In this document: in pieces, positions 1 to 10,577 of the stretch
Layout: every line of letters starts with the position of its first letter
How positions within the stretch are numbered: the stretch's first letter is position 1
From: Diphasiastrum complanatum
Lineage: Eukaryota; Streptophyta; Lycopodiopsida; Lycopodiales; Lycopodiaceae
Direction of reading: 5' to 3'
DNA length: 40,459 nt
Assembly: GCA_029204225.1 (NCBI GenBank)
Contig: MU835272.1
Span: forward strand, 1 to 40,459
Made by a program: the position numbers and the translations under genes
The notes under the pieces: model-generated
Database searches by the model: none
Told to the model about the DNA's origin: nothing
Seen by the model: the letters and a program-made list of their open reading frames with translations, nothing else

Positions 1-33
1 TGATGGAACTATAAGGTTCTTGATAAATTTGAT

Positions 34-513
34 TTGGTTCATAGTGATGTTTGTGGTCCAATGAGGACCGAATCCATTGGAAAGTGCATCTCTTTTGTGA
101 CTTTTATTGATGACTTTTCCTGTTTTACATGGATCTATCCTATGAAGGCTAAATTGGAAGTTTTTCAACATTTCAAAGATTTTCTAGCAATGTTGGAAAA
201 TCAGTTTGGGCATTCTTTGAAGACCCTATGCACCGATCGAGGAGGGGAATACATTAAGAATACGTTCGGTGCATTTCTTCGAGAAAAGGGAATTCTCCAT
301 CAAATGACAACTCCCTATATGCCTCAACAAAATGGTGTTGCCGAGTGAAAGAATCACACACTTATGGAGATGGCCCGTTGCATGCTCAAAGCAAAGGAGA
401 TGCCTCACAAGTTTTGGGCTGAAGCAGTTATAACGGCAGCATACATAAGCAATCGTTGTCCTACTAAAGCATTGAAAGTATTAACTCCTTATGAAGTTTG
501 GTATGGAAAGAAG
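34..513 (+). pseudogene. copia integrase core (broken)
   Basis: The rve-type integrase core inserts retroelement cDNA. The three acidic positions of the DDE triad are all visible: Asp in HSDVCGPM near the start, Asp in CTDRGGEY near 232-250, and Glu in PQQNGVAE just before the stop at 346-348. That stop replaces an Arg codon (TGA where CGA is expected), after which the frame continues with the usual copia integrase tail (HTLMEMARCMLKAK, then TPYEVWYGKKP). The reading frame then passes directly into reverse transcriptase, so the integrase C-terminus is missing. Not functional. Confidence 0.88.
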
Positions 514-1380
514 CCTAAAAGGTACAAGGCAAGCCTCATTGCCAAAGGCTATGCTCAGCAAAAGGGGATTGATTAGGAGGAGACTTTTTCTCCTACTGCT
601 CAGATGACTACCGTGAGGGTAGTAACCTCTTTGGCTGTCCACTTTGGTTGGCGTTTGCGGCAACTTGACATAAAGACAACATTCCTCAATGGTGATCTCA
701 ATGAGAAAGTGTACCTTCAACAACTTGCTGGTTTTTTTGGTTGAAGGCTAAAAAGATAAAGTTTGTCTTCTCAAGAGGGCACTTTATGGACTGAAGCAAG
801 CTTCGAGGATGTGGTATCAAAAGATACATGCCTAATTTTGTGATCGAGGGTTTACTAATAGTCCTAGCGAATCTACTCTTTATGTCAAACATACTTCAGA
901 TTATATCATCATTATTTTGCTTTATGTTGATGATATTATTATTACGGGAAGTAATGAGCAGCAGATTGATGTCGTAATCCTTGATCTTGGTATGATTTTG
1001 AAACCTCAAATTTAGGCTTATTGCACTTTTATCTTGGTCTTGAATTTGTACAAGAAGGGGCTGGAATTTTCATCTCTCAAAAACGCTACATTGGGCAGAT
1101 TTTGAAGTGGTTCAAGATGGAAGATTGCAAGCCGGTTGCTACACCTATGGAGACATGTATGAAATTAAGTAGTTATAGTGATGTTGAATCATTTGACACT
1201 ACTTTATATTGTCAAGCTATTGGTTGTCTCATTTACCTATGTAATTCAAGACCGGACATTTTTTATAGTGTCTCACTCATGAGTCAATTCATGCATGCCC
1301 CGATGACATCACATTGGAAAGCATTGAAGAGGATCTTTCGATATCTTCAAGGAACAAGAAATAATGGTTCCTGCTTGTGA
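514..1380 (+). pseudogene. copia reverse transcriptase (RVT_2), broken
   Basis: The RVT_2 reverse transcriptase copies element RNA into DNA. Recognisable blocks are RYKASLIAKGYAQQKGID at about 520-573, FSPTAQMTTVR, the motif-A region QLDIKTTFLNGDL near 660-700, and the catalytic YVDD at 923-934 within LYVDDIIITGS. Frame changes separate the YVDD block from the downstream part (LHFYLGLEF and onward, 1021-1380). Stops occur at 574-576 and again near 740-760. The N-terminal portion of the domain and the linker from integrase are absent because of an internal deletion at about 513-522. Confidence 0.88.
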
Positions 1381-1840
1381 TGATGCATGTATGGTTGGTT
1401 TTAGTGACTCGGATTGGGGTGAGGATCAAGACACTAGACACTCTACAAGTGGACATTGCTTTTTTTATGGAAATTTTGCAATTTCGTGGTCAAGTAAAAA
1501 ACAGCCCACTGTTGCGACTTCTTCTAGTGAGGCAGAATATAGAGCGATATTTTCAGCCACAATAGAGTGTTTATGGCTGAGAAGACTACTTGTTGACATG
1601 AAGTTTGTCGAGCCCTCAGCCCCTTTTATCTTGAGTGATAGTCAAAGTGCTATTGCCATTGCACGGAATCCTGTTTTTCATGCGAGGATGAAGCACATCG
1701 AAATCCATTATCACTTTGTTCGGGAGAAACTTCATGATGACAACATTTTACTTGAATATTGTCCTACGAAGGATTGCGGACCTCTTCACTAAGGCGTTGC
1801 CTAGAGTCAGATTTGAAGCTTTATGCAAAGCTTTAAATTT
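1364..1840 (+). pseudogene. copia RNase H and C-terminal tail (broken)
   Basis: The domain follows reverse transcriptase in copia polyproteins and degrades RNA in the RNA-DNA hybrid. Visible motifs are GFSDSDWGED (catalytic Asp), TSGHCFF, SWSSKKQPTVATSSSEAEY (catalytic Glu), LSDSQSAI (catalytic Asp) and HARMKHIEIHYHFVRE. The frame of 1364-1792 ends prematurely at CPTKDCGPLH. The expected tail (IADLFTKALP and onward) continues in another frame at about 1775-1840, so a small indel near 1774 broke it. Confidence 0.87.
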
Positions 1841-1899
1841 GATACCACGTGTTGGTTTTGTTACATAGTGAAGATTTCAGTTTTTCTGCATCGTCATTT

Positions 1900-2237
1900 A
1901 AGGAGGGTGTTAGAAGTAAATGACTATGCTAAAGTTAATCCATAGGTTACTTGGACCCAAAAGGTCGAGATTTGTGTAACCAATGGTATTTAGTTATTTA
2001 GGTCATCTTAAGTTTGTCTTAAGTTCAGTTGGACCCAATTTTGGTCATGTACTGATCGTGGGTCCTTAGGGGTCTAATTTTGTTTAGGGGCCCTATCCCT
2101 GACTTTTGGGGGTGCCCTACATTTAGTAAGTGGTTAACCTTAGGGTTTGGTGGCATTTGGTCACTTCCAAGTAGAGTACTTAGATGCTCATTGTGTATTC
2201 CATTTTTACAGTTTGGCTAAGCATTGCTCTTGTTGTT

Positions 2238-2327
<90 letters not shown>

Positions 2328-2371
2328 GTTGGGCACCCAGCCTCTTCTCTCTTGTTTTCTGTGGAGATTGA
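1900..2371 (+). repeat. polypurine tract and 3' LTR of the copia element
   Basis: AAGGAGGG at 1900-1907 is a polypurine tract, followed at once by TGTTAGAAG, a usual copia LTR start (TG). The LTR body holds a long CT microsatellite. The terminal CA and a matching 5' LTR are not seen because the 5' end lies outside the window, so the right limit is approximate. Confidence 0.65.
2240..2324. repeat. (CT)n microsatellite, about 85 bp
   Basis: An almost pure CT/TC dinucleotide run with one break near 2293. It lies inside the presumed LTR. Apparent Leu/Ser repeat reading frames over it are artefacts of the repeat. Confidence 0.97.
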
Positions 2372-2590
2372 TTAATAACTAGATCTTGGTGATTTGAATC
2401 TTGCTTTCCTACAAGTATAAGGTATTCTATGTGACTTAGACAAAGCACAAGACTCACAAACATGCTTGACATCACTTAAGGAACTTGGAAGACCAATCAC
2501 AACCTTCTTCCTTGCCATTACCTCCAATGACTTGAAGTTGAGGTGTCTCATCCTTTTGTGCCAAACCTCTTGAATAGAAATTTGCTCACT
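2372..2590 (-). pseudogene. copia GAG-pre-integrase / integrase zinc finger
   Basis: Read on the minus strand, an open frame gives EVWHKRMRHLNFKSLEVM, then GLPSSLSDVKHVCESCALSK and SHRIPY. This is the His-His-Cys-Cys zinc-binding region at the start of copia integrase. It is followed by RFKSPRSS and a stop. The HHCC residues are all present, but the catalytic core that should follow is missing. It sits opposite in orientation to the copia element on its left, so it belongs to a different insertion. Confidence 0.82.
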
Positions 2591-2599
2591 TGCAACTCA

Positions 2600-2978
2600 T
2601 CAACTTGGCTCATTACTTTGATATGATACTTCAGGTTGAGGCTTTGTTTGTATTTCAATATAAAGAGGATTAAGATACTCCTGGAAATCTTGAATGAATT
2701 GATCAAGGCCTTTAGTCATGGTCAATCCCAAAACCTTTTGAAAATGTTCATAATCATCTAACAAGGGAAGAAAGTATCTCTGAATACTAGGCAAAATGTC
2801 TTCCATGTAAATGATTATTTTTTTTTGCTACTAAATTCTCCCACCAAACTAAGGCTTTTCCATCCAAAAACATATTCAATTTACTATAGATTTGATCAAA
2901 ACTACTCTTCTCCTTGATCTCAGCTTCACAAGAAGGGTGAATCCACCTATACTGAACCAAAAGCACTTTAGAGGACAC
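2600..2978 (-). pseudogene. possible gag remnant of the minus-strand copia element
   Basis: Two overlapping minus-strand frames (2787-2978 and 2600-2806) join by a frameshift near 2800. They contain the stretch LDGKALVWWENL and an acidic/hydrophobic part with FIQDFQEYLN. They lie between a primer-binding-site-like motif (3501-3513) and the GAG-pre-integrase block, which is where gag should be. I do not recognise the family from residues alone. The assignment rests mainly on position. Confidence 0.4.
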
Positions 2979-3500
2979 AAATGTCTCAAAAATAAAGCCT
3001 TCTAAATTCAGGTTGAATCACATTGAGATATTCAATCACAAAACTATCCAAAAACGAGCCAAAATGAAACACAATCTTCACTAATTTTGCATTTCTTGAT
3101 GAAGAAAACATCAAAACACTTGATCTGAATCTAAAAAGTGTATTTTAGGACTTAAGAAGCCTAAGAACGACCTAATCAAGATCTCAAATGGCTGATCCAA
3201 ATTCCTAAAGAGTGGTGGCATTCATATTTTTATGAAAATCTCTACTAGGAGACATGTACTCCAAGATTCAACTCATAAAAACTTTCCGATTTGGTTTGGT
3301 TGAATGGAAATTGATCAATCTCGGTTTTTGCAGCTATAACTCTACAAAACAAATTCCCTTTAATCTATTCTTACTCAAATGAAACCAAATTTGGAGGTAC
3401 AATCACTAGATTAGCAAACTAGTAGCAAGGACAAAGCCAATACTACTTAAATCTAGGATCTAAGTTTAAAAAAATCAAATCTAAAGCTCACTTTTGATTA

Positions 3501-3513
3501 GGCTCTGATATCA
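3501..3513 (-). other. degenerate primer-binding site (initiator tRNA-Met type)
   Basis: The minus strand reads TGATATCAGAGCC, one base from the common copia PBS TGGTATCAGAGCC that pairs with the 3' end of initiator tRNA-Met. The adjoining sequence on the plus strand starts TGACAAAA, compatible with an LTR end in minus orientation. Together with the gag-like and integrase-finger pieces it outlines a minus-strand copia remnant from about 3.5 to 2.37 kb. Confidence 0.6.
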
Positions 3514-5479
3514 TGACAAAATTTTACAACAAATTCAATCCCAATCAATCCTAAAATTGATGGAGGATGCACAAATCAAAGATCTAGATTCAAACTATGA
3601 GCTAGAATCAAGACTATTTACCAAAACTAGCTAATTTGGCATTTAACTCCACAATGGCCACATAGATTTGATCAAATACGTAAAAGTAAAGTATAGCAAG
3701 CTTCTCAGACTTGTAATCAACTTCAATACATTCCAAACCATGTAATTAATGTATAAAATCACTCACATCCAATAGGTATAACTCGCCACCCAAAAACAAT
3801 GTTGATAGAAGTGAAAAAACTCGATTTTCTTCATATTTGGATCGAGATCCCATCATACATTTATATATCTCAAGCTTGGATCTGAATGCTTTAGGGCATC
3901 TATGTACTTATCATAACTAACCCTAGCATCTAACCTAATATGTCATTCAATCCACCCTAATATGGGGTTAAGATCTCAAGATCCAAAAACAATGTAAAAC
4001 ATGCTATTTTTAGCTTCTAGAATTTCTCTAGCTTATCTAAGCACACTTTGGCCTTATTTCAAATATGCTATTGCATTGTAATATGAGGAATGAAGTCTTG
4101 GGAAAGCATCCTATGCTACTTGGCACGTGTGGCATCTATCTACATGGCCATCTTTCCAATTACAATGCATGTGACCAAAATTGGTCAAGTTAGAATTGTG
4201 ATATTTTAATATGATGTCCACCAATGCCTCCAAAAACCCTCCAACGTGCCTCTCCTCCAATGCTTCTAAGATCCTTCCAAAAGTAAAAAATCAAATGGCC
4301 TCAAGAATTTACCACTCAACCAAGCATGCTCAAGATCTTACTCCCATCAAATGGTGATCCTCTCAAGAATAATCAAGCCAAATCTATGCTCTCTACACGA
4401 TGGCCAATGACTCACTCCAAAGCACTATGGATTGTCCACACAAATCAATGAGAAAAGGGGAGGTAAAGGAAAGGCCAAAAGGCTCACAAGTTAGTGGAAT
4501 GTCAAAAGACACCTTCCATAGCTTATGGTTCTTGGTTATAACTTCTTGAGTTCTTTAGGGACATCAAGGGATCCTAGTAGGTGGTGCCCTCCTACTAAAT
4601 TCCCATGACCCTTATGTGATGGCTAACTTTGGCCCAAGGCCAATTATGTGATCATAGCTCAAGGTTGAGGCCCGAGGTTTGGGAAAACGACCAATACTCA
4701 TGGTAAGGTCCTCCTAACACTTCACTAGGTCCCAGACCTCCATTTAAAGCATAGACACCTACATGTCCTTATCCAAAGACAAGTACCTTAATCCAAAGAC
4801 ACCTACCCTTAATCCAAGTGTACCCCTTATTCAAGGGTGACTCAATGGTTTGGAATAATTTATAGGAGCATCTTTGGAGATAGCTCGAGGGGATACATGA
4901 GCATTGTTGATTAGATACTTGGATCCTCGATATCAGTGGATGGCATTGAGATATTTGAAAGGATTGGACTGCAGGAGGATGACTAGGTGATCATCAGGGA
5001 GCAACTATTTTTAGATTAGACTTGAGTCATTGTATAATGATCACCAAGTAAAGATCCGACTAGATCTTGTTGCATGCAACCAAAAGAACACTTGTGGAGC
5101 AAAACCACCCAAGCAACATGAAATGGCTAGTCAATATCCTAACCACTTCACCCTCATGCCATGATGATGAATGCAAGAGAGGTGGAAATCATGGCTTATA
5201 GATTAAAAAATCCAATAGGTAGATGGGCGAGTTTCCACTAGTATATATTCTCTCCCATGATGAGAGAATATTTCTCTTAGGATTCCCATGCAACCTGAAT
5301 AAGCAATTGATCTCCTATTCTTGCATTATAATAGTCAAACACCATGCAAGTGCTCGTATGTCCAATTATAGGTATGGGCCTTCATATGATTATTAATTAC
5401 ATTACTGGCCAAGTTCGGAATGACGAGATATAACTAATAACCATATACATTGGAGTGACCGGCCATCCATGTCAGGAAT
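3514..5479. other. gene-free AT-rich DNA, probably LTR and retroelement debris
   Basis: No convincing coding frame is present on either strand. The first part may be the LTR belonging to the minus-strand copia remnant, since it abuts the PBS-like motif, but I cannot find its other end. A perfect 10-bp inverted repeat (ATATTCTCTC and GAGAGAATAT with a 7-base loop) lies at 5245-5271. Nothing else stands out. Confidence 0.5.
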
Positions 5480-5805
5480 TAATTTGAATTCCACATACTG
5501 GACGTGGACGTACCATTCTTCCTCTCTTAAACAAGTTTTGTCCTCAGAATGGGTAACTAGGAAAGATCCAATTTGTATGCTTTAGCTCTTTCCAACGAAT
5601 CATTATCCTCAATTTGACTAACCAACTTAATTAAGCACTTAGAGATAGAACGATTTCTCAATTGTTTATTTCTGATTATGAGTACTCTTTCAGGTTCCAA
5701 AGGTACATCAAACAATAAATCCTCCAAATGGATAAAATCTTCAATATATCCAACTATCATCATCATATGAACTAAATTTACATGATACGTTGGATGAGTA
5801 GTCAA
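5480..5805 (-). pseudogene. Ty3/gypsy pol C-terminal fragment
   Basis: On the minus strand a frame reads HPTYHVNLVHM, then EPERVLIIRNKQLRNRSISK, LIKLVSQIEDNDSLERA, and after a stop a segment resembling the usual pol end (SEDKTCLRE in another frame near 5535-5550). This pattern (HPTFHVS, PERVLxxRxxxLRxRxI, the E/D-rich WE-type block, EDKTxL) is the chromodomain-like tail region of plant gypsy integrases. Only this tail is present. Sequence further upstream on the minus strand does not continue it. Confidence 0.7.
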
Positions 5806-8800
5806 CTAATCATGAAGATCAAATTCAAAAGCTAACAAATCAGTCTTTTAACGTTCACATTTACTCTAAAAATAATTATTATTAGTTTGGCTTCAATAAT
5901 CAGATAAGTACTTACAAATGGAACATTTTTTCAATTATCTATCTCTGCACTGAAATACTGTATCTGTCTTTAGAAGTGCACTAAGATAAATTTTCCTATT
6001 GGGCCTAATTCACTCCAATCTAGTAACATCACCTTCATGTAACTTCAATTTACATGAATTACTAGGTGAAATGTCACCTTACATTAGAAATCAATGTTCA
6101 AAAGTTAAAAAAACAAACAATTGCAGTCCAAGACTATCTACAATTTCTTGTAGACATGTCATAAATGCTTCTTTTGGTACAAATACACTTAGATTTATAA
6201 GAAATTAAAGTATAACAATTCATCCTACCAAAACTTCTTAGGAAATCCATCAAAATAAAAATGACTCTCAATCTTGAGTACCCTAGATTTTCTCTTGAGT
6301 TAAGTGCTCTATTCCTAGCATCTCATGCAAGAAAATAGCAATCATACAATCTTGATAGATTTGTCTGTCTCCTAACTGATTGAAGATTTAGGCCAAAAAT
6401 AGTACACAAGCATTTCTTGGCTACAATCTGTAGCAGAACTTCATTCACTTGAGTAAGCAAATTTCTCACAAGTAAAAATAAATTACCTTTATGAAAATGC
6501 TTGTGAGATTCACACAATCTTAAGTATGTACTGGAACAAAGAAATTTAGATTTCAAATGACTGATCTAAATCCTTGACTCTCTCAATTGATCAAGAATTA
6601 CTCATTATCTTAAGAATCATCACATTTTCTTATAATTTTTCAATGTCCATTAAGTATCAATATATAATTCAGCAATCATAAACATTTAGAATCTTATGAC
6701 TAGTCAATCATAATTTACAGGATTCCAAACCTGTACTTAATCATTGACAGATACTAGAGTATATGTACAACATACCACTCAGGAAATATAAGAATTATTT
6801 TGAAACTTTTTCCCAAGAAAAATTACTAGATTCCAAAAAAATTCTTTCAACCCAATTTTTAACCAAATTATGAGTTCCAAATTCTGCAATCAACTAAGTA
6901 ATTAAAGATCATTTTAACACCCGTCTTTAACAACATAAACTTTATATGAACGCCTAGAACAACTTCTAGAGTCTACAAAGTTTTATTGAATTCCAATTGA
7001 ATTCAGTGGTTATTCTTTTAGTTAAATACTATCATCCAATATGAGCTCACTGAGATACAGTCAAAAACTTGGGATATATTTCTCATTTAAAAAATATTCT
7101 ATATCAATAATCTCCTTAACTTTTAATCAGGAGTAATCCAATTACTCAAGTCAATTGCAAATAATTCAGAAATCTCAAATGTCTAGGTGCAGAAATCGAT
7201 CTAAAGCATCGACTTGGTAGTTTCGCAGTTACCATCACATTTCAAAAAGATTTCGAAACATCCGGCATGCATCAGACATGACATGCAGTGATTTCTAAAA
7301 AATTAATTTTTCACGTAACTTGCCTAGGAACTGAAAAATCAGCTTTTTGAACTAGAATTGTTAAAAATAGCTTCGTGCATGAAATTTCTTTGATCAATCT
7401 ATTGAACACCCATGTACCATGTACCATGTACCATGTACCATGTACCATGTACCATGCATATAGTCTATCCATACATTTTCAACAACAGAAAAGCATTAAA
7501 CTGAGTTACCCATGCATCAGAACAGTTCAGGAAAATTTTGAATTTTAGTTCAAAAATTGTCAAACTTCCGATAGCCATAACTTTCTCTATAGGACAACAA
7601 ATTGGTCATTGTAAGGCATAGTATGGAGGGAAAATATGTTTACAAGACACCTGCCATATCACCCTGCCACTAGGCTTCATACGTGCAAGCTTTAACTGTC
7701 CAAAAAACAAGTAGGAGGGCACATTTTTTCAAGGTAGTATCATCAAAAATCCATCTCCAACCCAATAAGCATCCAATTAGAGGTTACAAGCACTCATGAG
7801 AAAGGCATAGAGGCTTCTCTCAGGTCCAACAAGCAATCATAAGCTCAGATCATGCAAAAATTATATTTTTGGACTCCTTCAACAAGCAAAACTTTAACAT
7901 AGTAGTGCCTAAGACTCACACAACCAAATTGGATACATGATGGCTCAAATCAAAGGAAATACATCATATCTTTTAGCTTGTAACAAGATCACCACCATTT
8001 GAGAGTTATTCATGTTCAAAAATCCTCAAATACACTATTTTTTGACTTTTTGAGACTCTTGATGGTGTCCAATAACAACCAAACTTCATGACAGCCTTAG
8101 GATAGCATGATTACACCTCTAAAAATGTGCATGAAAAGTATCGGCCATAAATTATGAAAACTTTTAAAATTAGTCCAAAAATCATCAAAAACCATGTTTT
8201 TTGGACCAATTTTGACCAAACATTTGTGGATCAATCCACAATTAAGTGCAATTTGACCCAAATCCATGTAAATCAATTACATGCAAGCACTACCAGTTTT
8301 GATTTAAATCAATTTATGGCCTTTATAACAAACTTCAATTTTTGACTAAAAATCACTATCTAAGCACCCTTTTGACTTTTCAACCGACATGCAATCATTA
8401 CATCCAATTAATAATGACTATAAAACAGCAAGTACAATATGGAAAACGTACTAGATCAATAGCAATGATAAATTACAAGCAAAAGTCTTGAATTCTAGGT
8501 AAAGAATCACAACAACAAAAAATCGTCAAAATCCATTGATTTTCATCAAAATCTATGGAGAAAATTCATAATCATGATCAATAGGCTGAAATCAAACCAA
8601 ATTCTAAGCCACTTACTTGGAGGTTAATTCCACCACTTGGAAGTACAAAGCAAGGAGAAAATACCAAAAAGCTGGAAAAAAACAAAAAACAACTCCACTC
8701 TGTGTGATCTCCATCAGCTCTCCAACCTTGGGCTAGTTCACAAAGCTTCACACCTTGCCCATTTGCATTTGTGAGGGCATCTTGGTTACAAGTGCAAGAC

Positions 8801-9082
8801 ATGATTGAGGATCTAATTTGGTGACCAATGGTGTAGCAATGGATCTCCAAGTGGCACAGGTGTTAGTACTACAACATACCACTTTTGGGCAGGCCATGGT
8901 CATGTATTTGATACTTTTTCATTTGTGTTGGTTTGCACGAATGTGGGTGGAGCTTACATGCTACTATGTCATGCAGTCTAGATTAGAGTGTTTATGCATT
9001 TGCTACATTAGAAACAAAGTAATTATTTGATATTCTCAGTGACTTGTCATTATGTCTACTAGTTGTCTATTTGGTGAGAGTA
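5806..9082. other. gene-free AT-rich DNA
   Basis: About 3.3 kb without a supportable gene. Short open frames at 5999-6208, 6323-6556, 8154-8345 and 8578-8850 have no recognisable motifs and look like chance openings. The style of sequence is like untranslated and LTR regions of plant retroelements, but no ends or direct repeats define an element. A heptamer tandem repeat lies at 7411-7456. Confidence 0.5.
7411..7456. repeat. heptamer tandem repeat (CATGTAC), six copies
   Basis: Six exact head-to-tail copies of CATGTAC (7411-7452) and a partial seventh. Each unit contains CATG, and each unit junction contains GTAC-like self-complementary bases. It is not the plant telomere unit. Confidence 0.95.
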
Positions 9083-9261
9083 TAGTCTTATGGTGGCAAT
9101 AAGATTTTTTCAGATTGAGCCTTAGTCGTTCATATAATTATATTAGCTTTACATGTATGTGCTTGTAAGTGTCTAATAGGATGTCAGCCTAGCTAGATGG
9201 AGGATGTAGGTCTCATGGTGGCAGTGAGATTTCTTCAGTTTGAGCCATGTCGCTCATATGG
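9083..9261. repeat. imperfect direct repeat, about 55 bp, offset 124 bp
   Basis: The stretch from TAGTCTTATGGTGGCAATA at 9083-9138 is repeated with scattered changes at 9207-9261 (TAGGTCTCATGGTGGCAGTG and onward). Both copies share TTTTTCAGATTGAGCC-like and CGYTCATAT segments. This lies just beyond the truncated end of the minus-strand copia element. Confidence 0.75.
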
Positions 9262-9571
9262 GCCACTTGTATTCAAGTGGAATTGGGGACAAGTTAGTTA
9301 GTTGAGAGTGTGGTAGACTCTTTGTGTTAGCCTTTGCTAACTTGGGTACATAAAGTACACCATTAACTTGCCTAGTGATGCCATCAGAAAATTGTAGTCG
9401 AATAGAGCCTTGGCCTTCGACTTGATGTGAGCTGGAGTCACCAAAGAAGATGTACTTTGATTTTGTAGTTGTGAGTGTAGAGAAGAGGTCTTTACATGGC
9501 GTCATGTGCTGAGAAGCACGTAAATCGAGATACCATTGATGGGCATCTCTACTAGGTTGATCTTGTACCAT
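9254..9571 (-). pseudogene. copia protease, catalytic motif altered
   Basis: Aspartic protease domain of a copia polyprotein. The frame reads HQWYLDLRASQHMTPCKDLF, then FGDSSSHQVEGQGSIRLQF and NGVLYVPKLAKA, all typical of copia proteases. The catalytic motif should be D-S-G-A. Here it is D-L-R-A, so the active-site Ser-Gly after Asp is replaced and the enzyme should be inactive. The frame is separated from gag by about 57 bases and a stop. Confidence 0.85.
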
Positions 9572-9628
9572 CAGCGCTTTATCATCATCTTGGGAACCTC
9601 TGATTGTGTCAGAGTTGCCTTCTTGTTG

Positions 9629-10477
9629 CTACTGCATCTTCTTCCTCGCTTCATTGTGCTTGAGGATGCGATAGTCTTTGATGTCGTGGTTGGTTTTTCT
9701 GCAGTATCTGCAAAATAGCTTGGTCTTGGACAATGATTGACTGTGTTGTTGTTGTTGTTGTTGTGATGCTACTGGTTGTTCTGCCTTTGTCTTTTTATTC
9801 TTAAAGCCTTTCTTCTTCTTGGACTGCTGCTTGTTTAAGTAGAGTGTCATGGATTTGGTACTCGTTGTTGTAGACAAGCTTTTTTTCCTAACTTCTTCTT
9901 GCAACAGACTTGCTGTCATTTTTTGGAAAGACAGCGCAGGAGTATTGCTAAAAAGCAATACTAAATTGTCGTAGGAGGATGGAAGACTAGCAAGAAGAGA
10001 CATGATAGAGTCTTCTTCTGAGATAGGCGAACCTATTGCAGCCAGTTGATTGAGCAACTGTTTGAACTCATTCAGATGGACGCTTACTGAGGTGCCTTCA
10101 CTCATTTTGAGTGTCAGTACTTTCTTCCTCAAGAAGAGACAAGTGGAAACATCTGAGGTTTCATAGATGCTAATTGTAAGGATATTCCACGCTTCTTTGG
10201 AAGTGGTGTTGTTTGATACATGAGCAATCTGAGTGTCCTTCAGATTCAGGGATACAATGACAAGTGTTTTGCCATCCTTTGCTTCCCATGTTGGAAACAG
10301 TTCAGGTTTTGCCGGTTTGGCTATTGAACCATTTATGTATCTCCAAAGCTCCTTCTCGATCAAGATCATCCTCATCTTGAACTTCCACATGTGGAAGCCA
10401 TCTCCGTTGAATTTGTTGATCAAGCGAATCTCTGAGGTTGAACTTTCCATTGTAATTGAGTAGCAGAGATAAAACAC
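9629..10477 (-). pseudogene. copia gag polyprotein (UBN2 family) with zinc knuckle
   Basis: A 282-codon open frame. It starts near MESSTSEIRLINKFNGDGFHMWKFKMR (Met at about residue 10 is the likelier start) and contains the UBN2 gag fold signatures: FHMWKFKMRMIL, LWRYINGS, SKEAWNIL, HLNEFKQLLNQLAAIGSPI and the LASLPSSYDNLV block. A basic Lys-rich segment and a poly-Gln tract follow. The C-terminal nucleic-acid-binding knuckle reads C-R-Y-C-R-K-T-N-H-D-I-K-D-Y, so the last Cys of CCHC is Tyr. The gag frame itself is still open, which suggests a younger insertion than its neighbours, but the pol part is gone. Confidence 0.9.
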
Positions 10478-10560
10478 AAACTGAATGAAACAGCTCTATG
10501 AAACTAGAACGTATTAAGTTCTATTAATAATTCCTAGACTCTAGTAATCCAATGAACCTG

Positions 10561-10574
10561 TGGCTCTGATACCA
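10561..10574 (-). other. primer-binding site (initiator tRNA-Met type)
   Basis: The minus strand reads TGGTATCAGAGCCA, matching the standard plant copia PBS. It lies three bases from TGTTGGGGG (10578 onward on the plus strand), which would be the inner end of the minus-strand 5' LTR (ending CCCCCAACA). It lies upstream of gag, as expected. Confidence 0.85.
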
Positions 10575-10577
10575 CTT

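Larger units (their letters stand above)
1..2371 (+). mobile_element. Ty1/copia LTR retrotransposon, 5'-truncated and decayed
   Basis: This is the 3' part of a copia element cut off by the window edge. In order it shows integrase core, a short bridge into reverse transcriptase, RNase H, a polypurine tract and the beginning of a 3' LTR. The copia order (integrase before reverse transcriptase) identifies the superfamily. The coding region is broken by stops at 346-348 and 574-576, further stops in the reverse transcriptase, and frame changes near 1000, 1364 and 1770, so it cannot make a polyprotein. The right end is uncertain. I set it at 2371 because a different, minus-strand copia reading frame begins at 2372. 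Confidence 0.9.
9254..10576 (-). mobile_element. Ty1/copia element, minus strand: PBS, gag, protease (3' truncated)
   Basis: Reading leftwards from 10576 are a PBS-like motif, a gag frame and a protease frame, in copia order. The element stops within or just after the protease at about 9254. No GAG-pre-integrase, integrase, reverse transcriptase or RNase H follows, so more than half the internal region is lost. LTR-like DNA lies on the other side of the PBS (10578 onward). Confidence 0.88.

Noticed and set aside
2147-2375. Open frames with long Leu/Ser repeats
   Set aside because: They are translations of the CT microsatellite inside an LTR.
7411-7456. CRISPR-like or telomere-like array
   Set aside because: The units are contiguous without spacers and the heptamer is not the plant telomere unit.
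8578-8850. 90-codon minus-strand frame
   Set aside because: No known motif, no flanking signals, composition like random AT-rich DNA.
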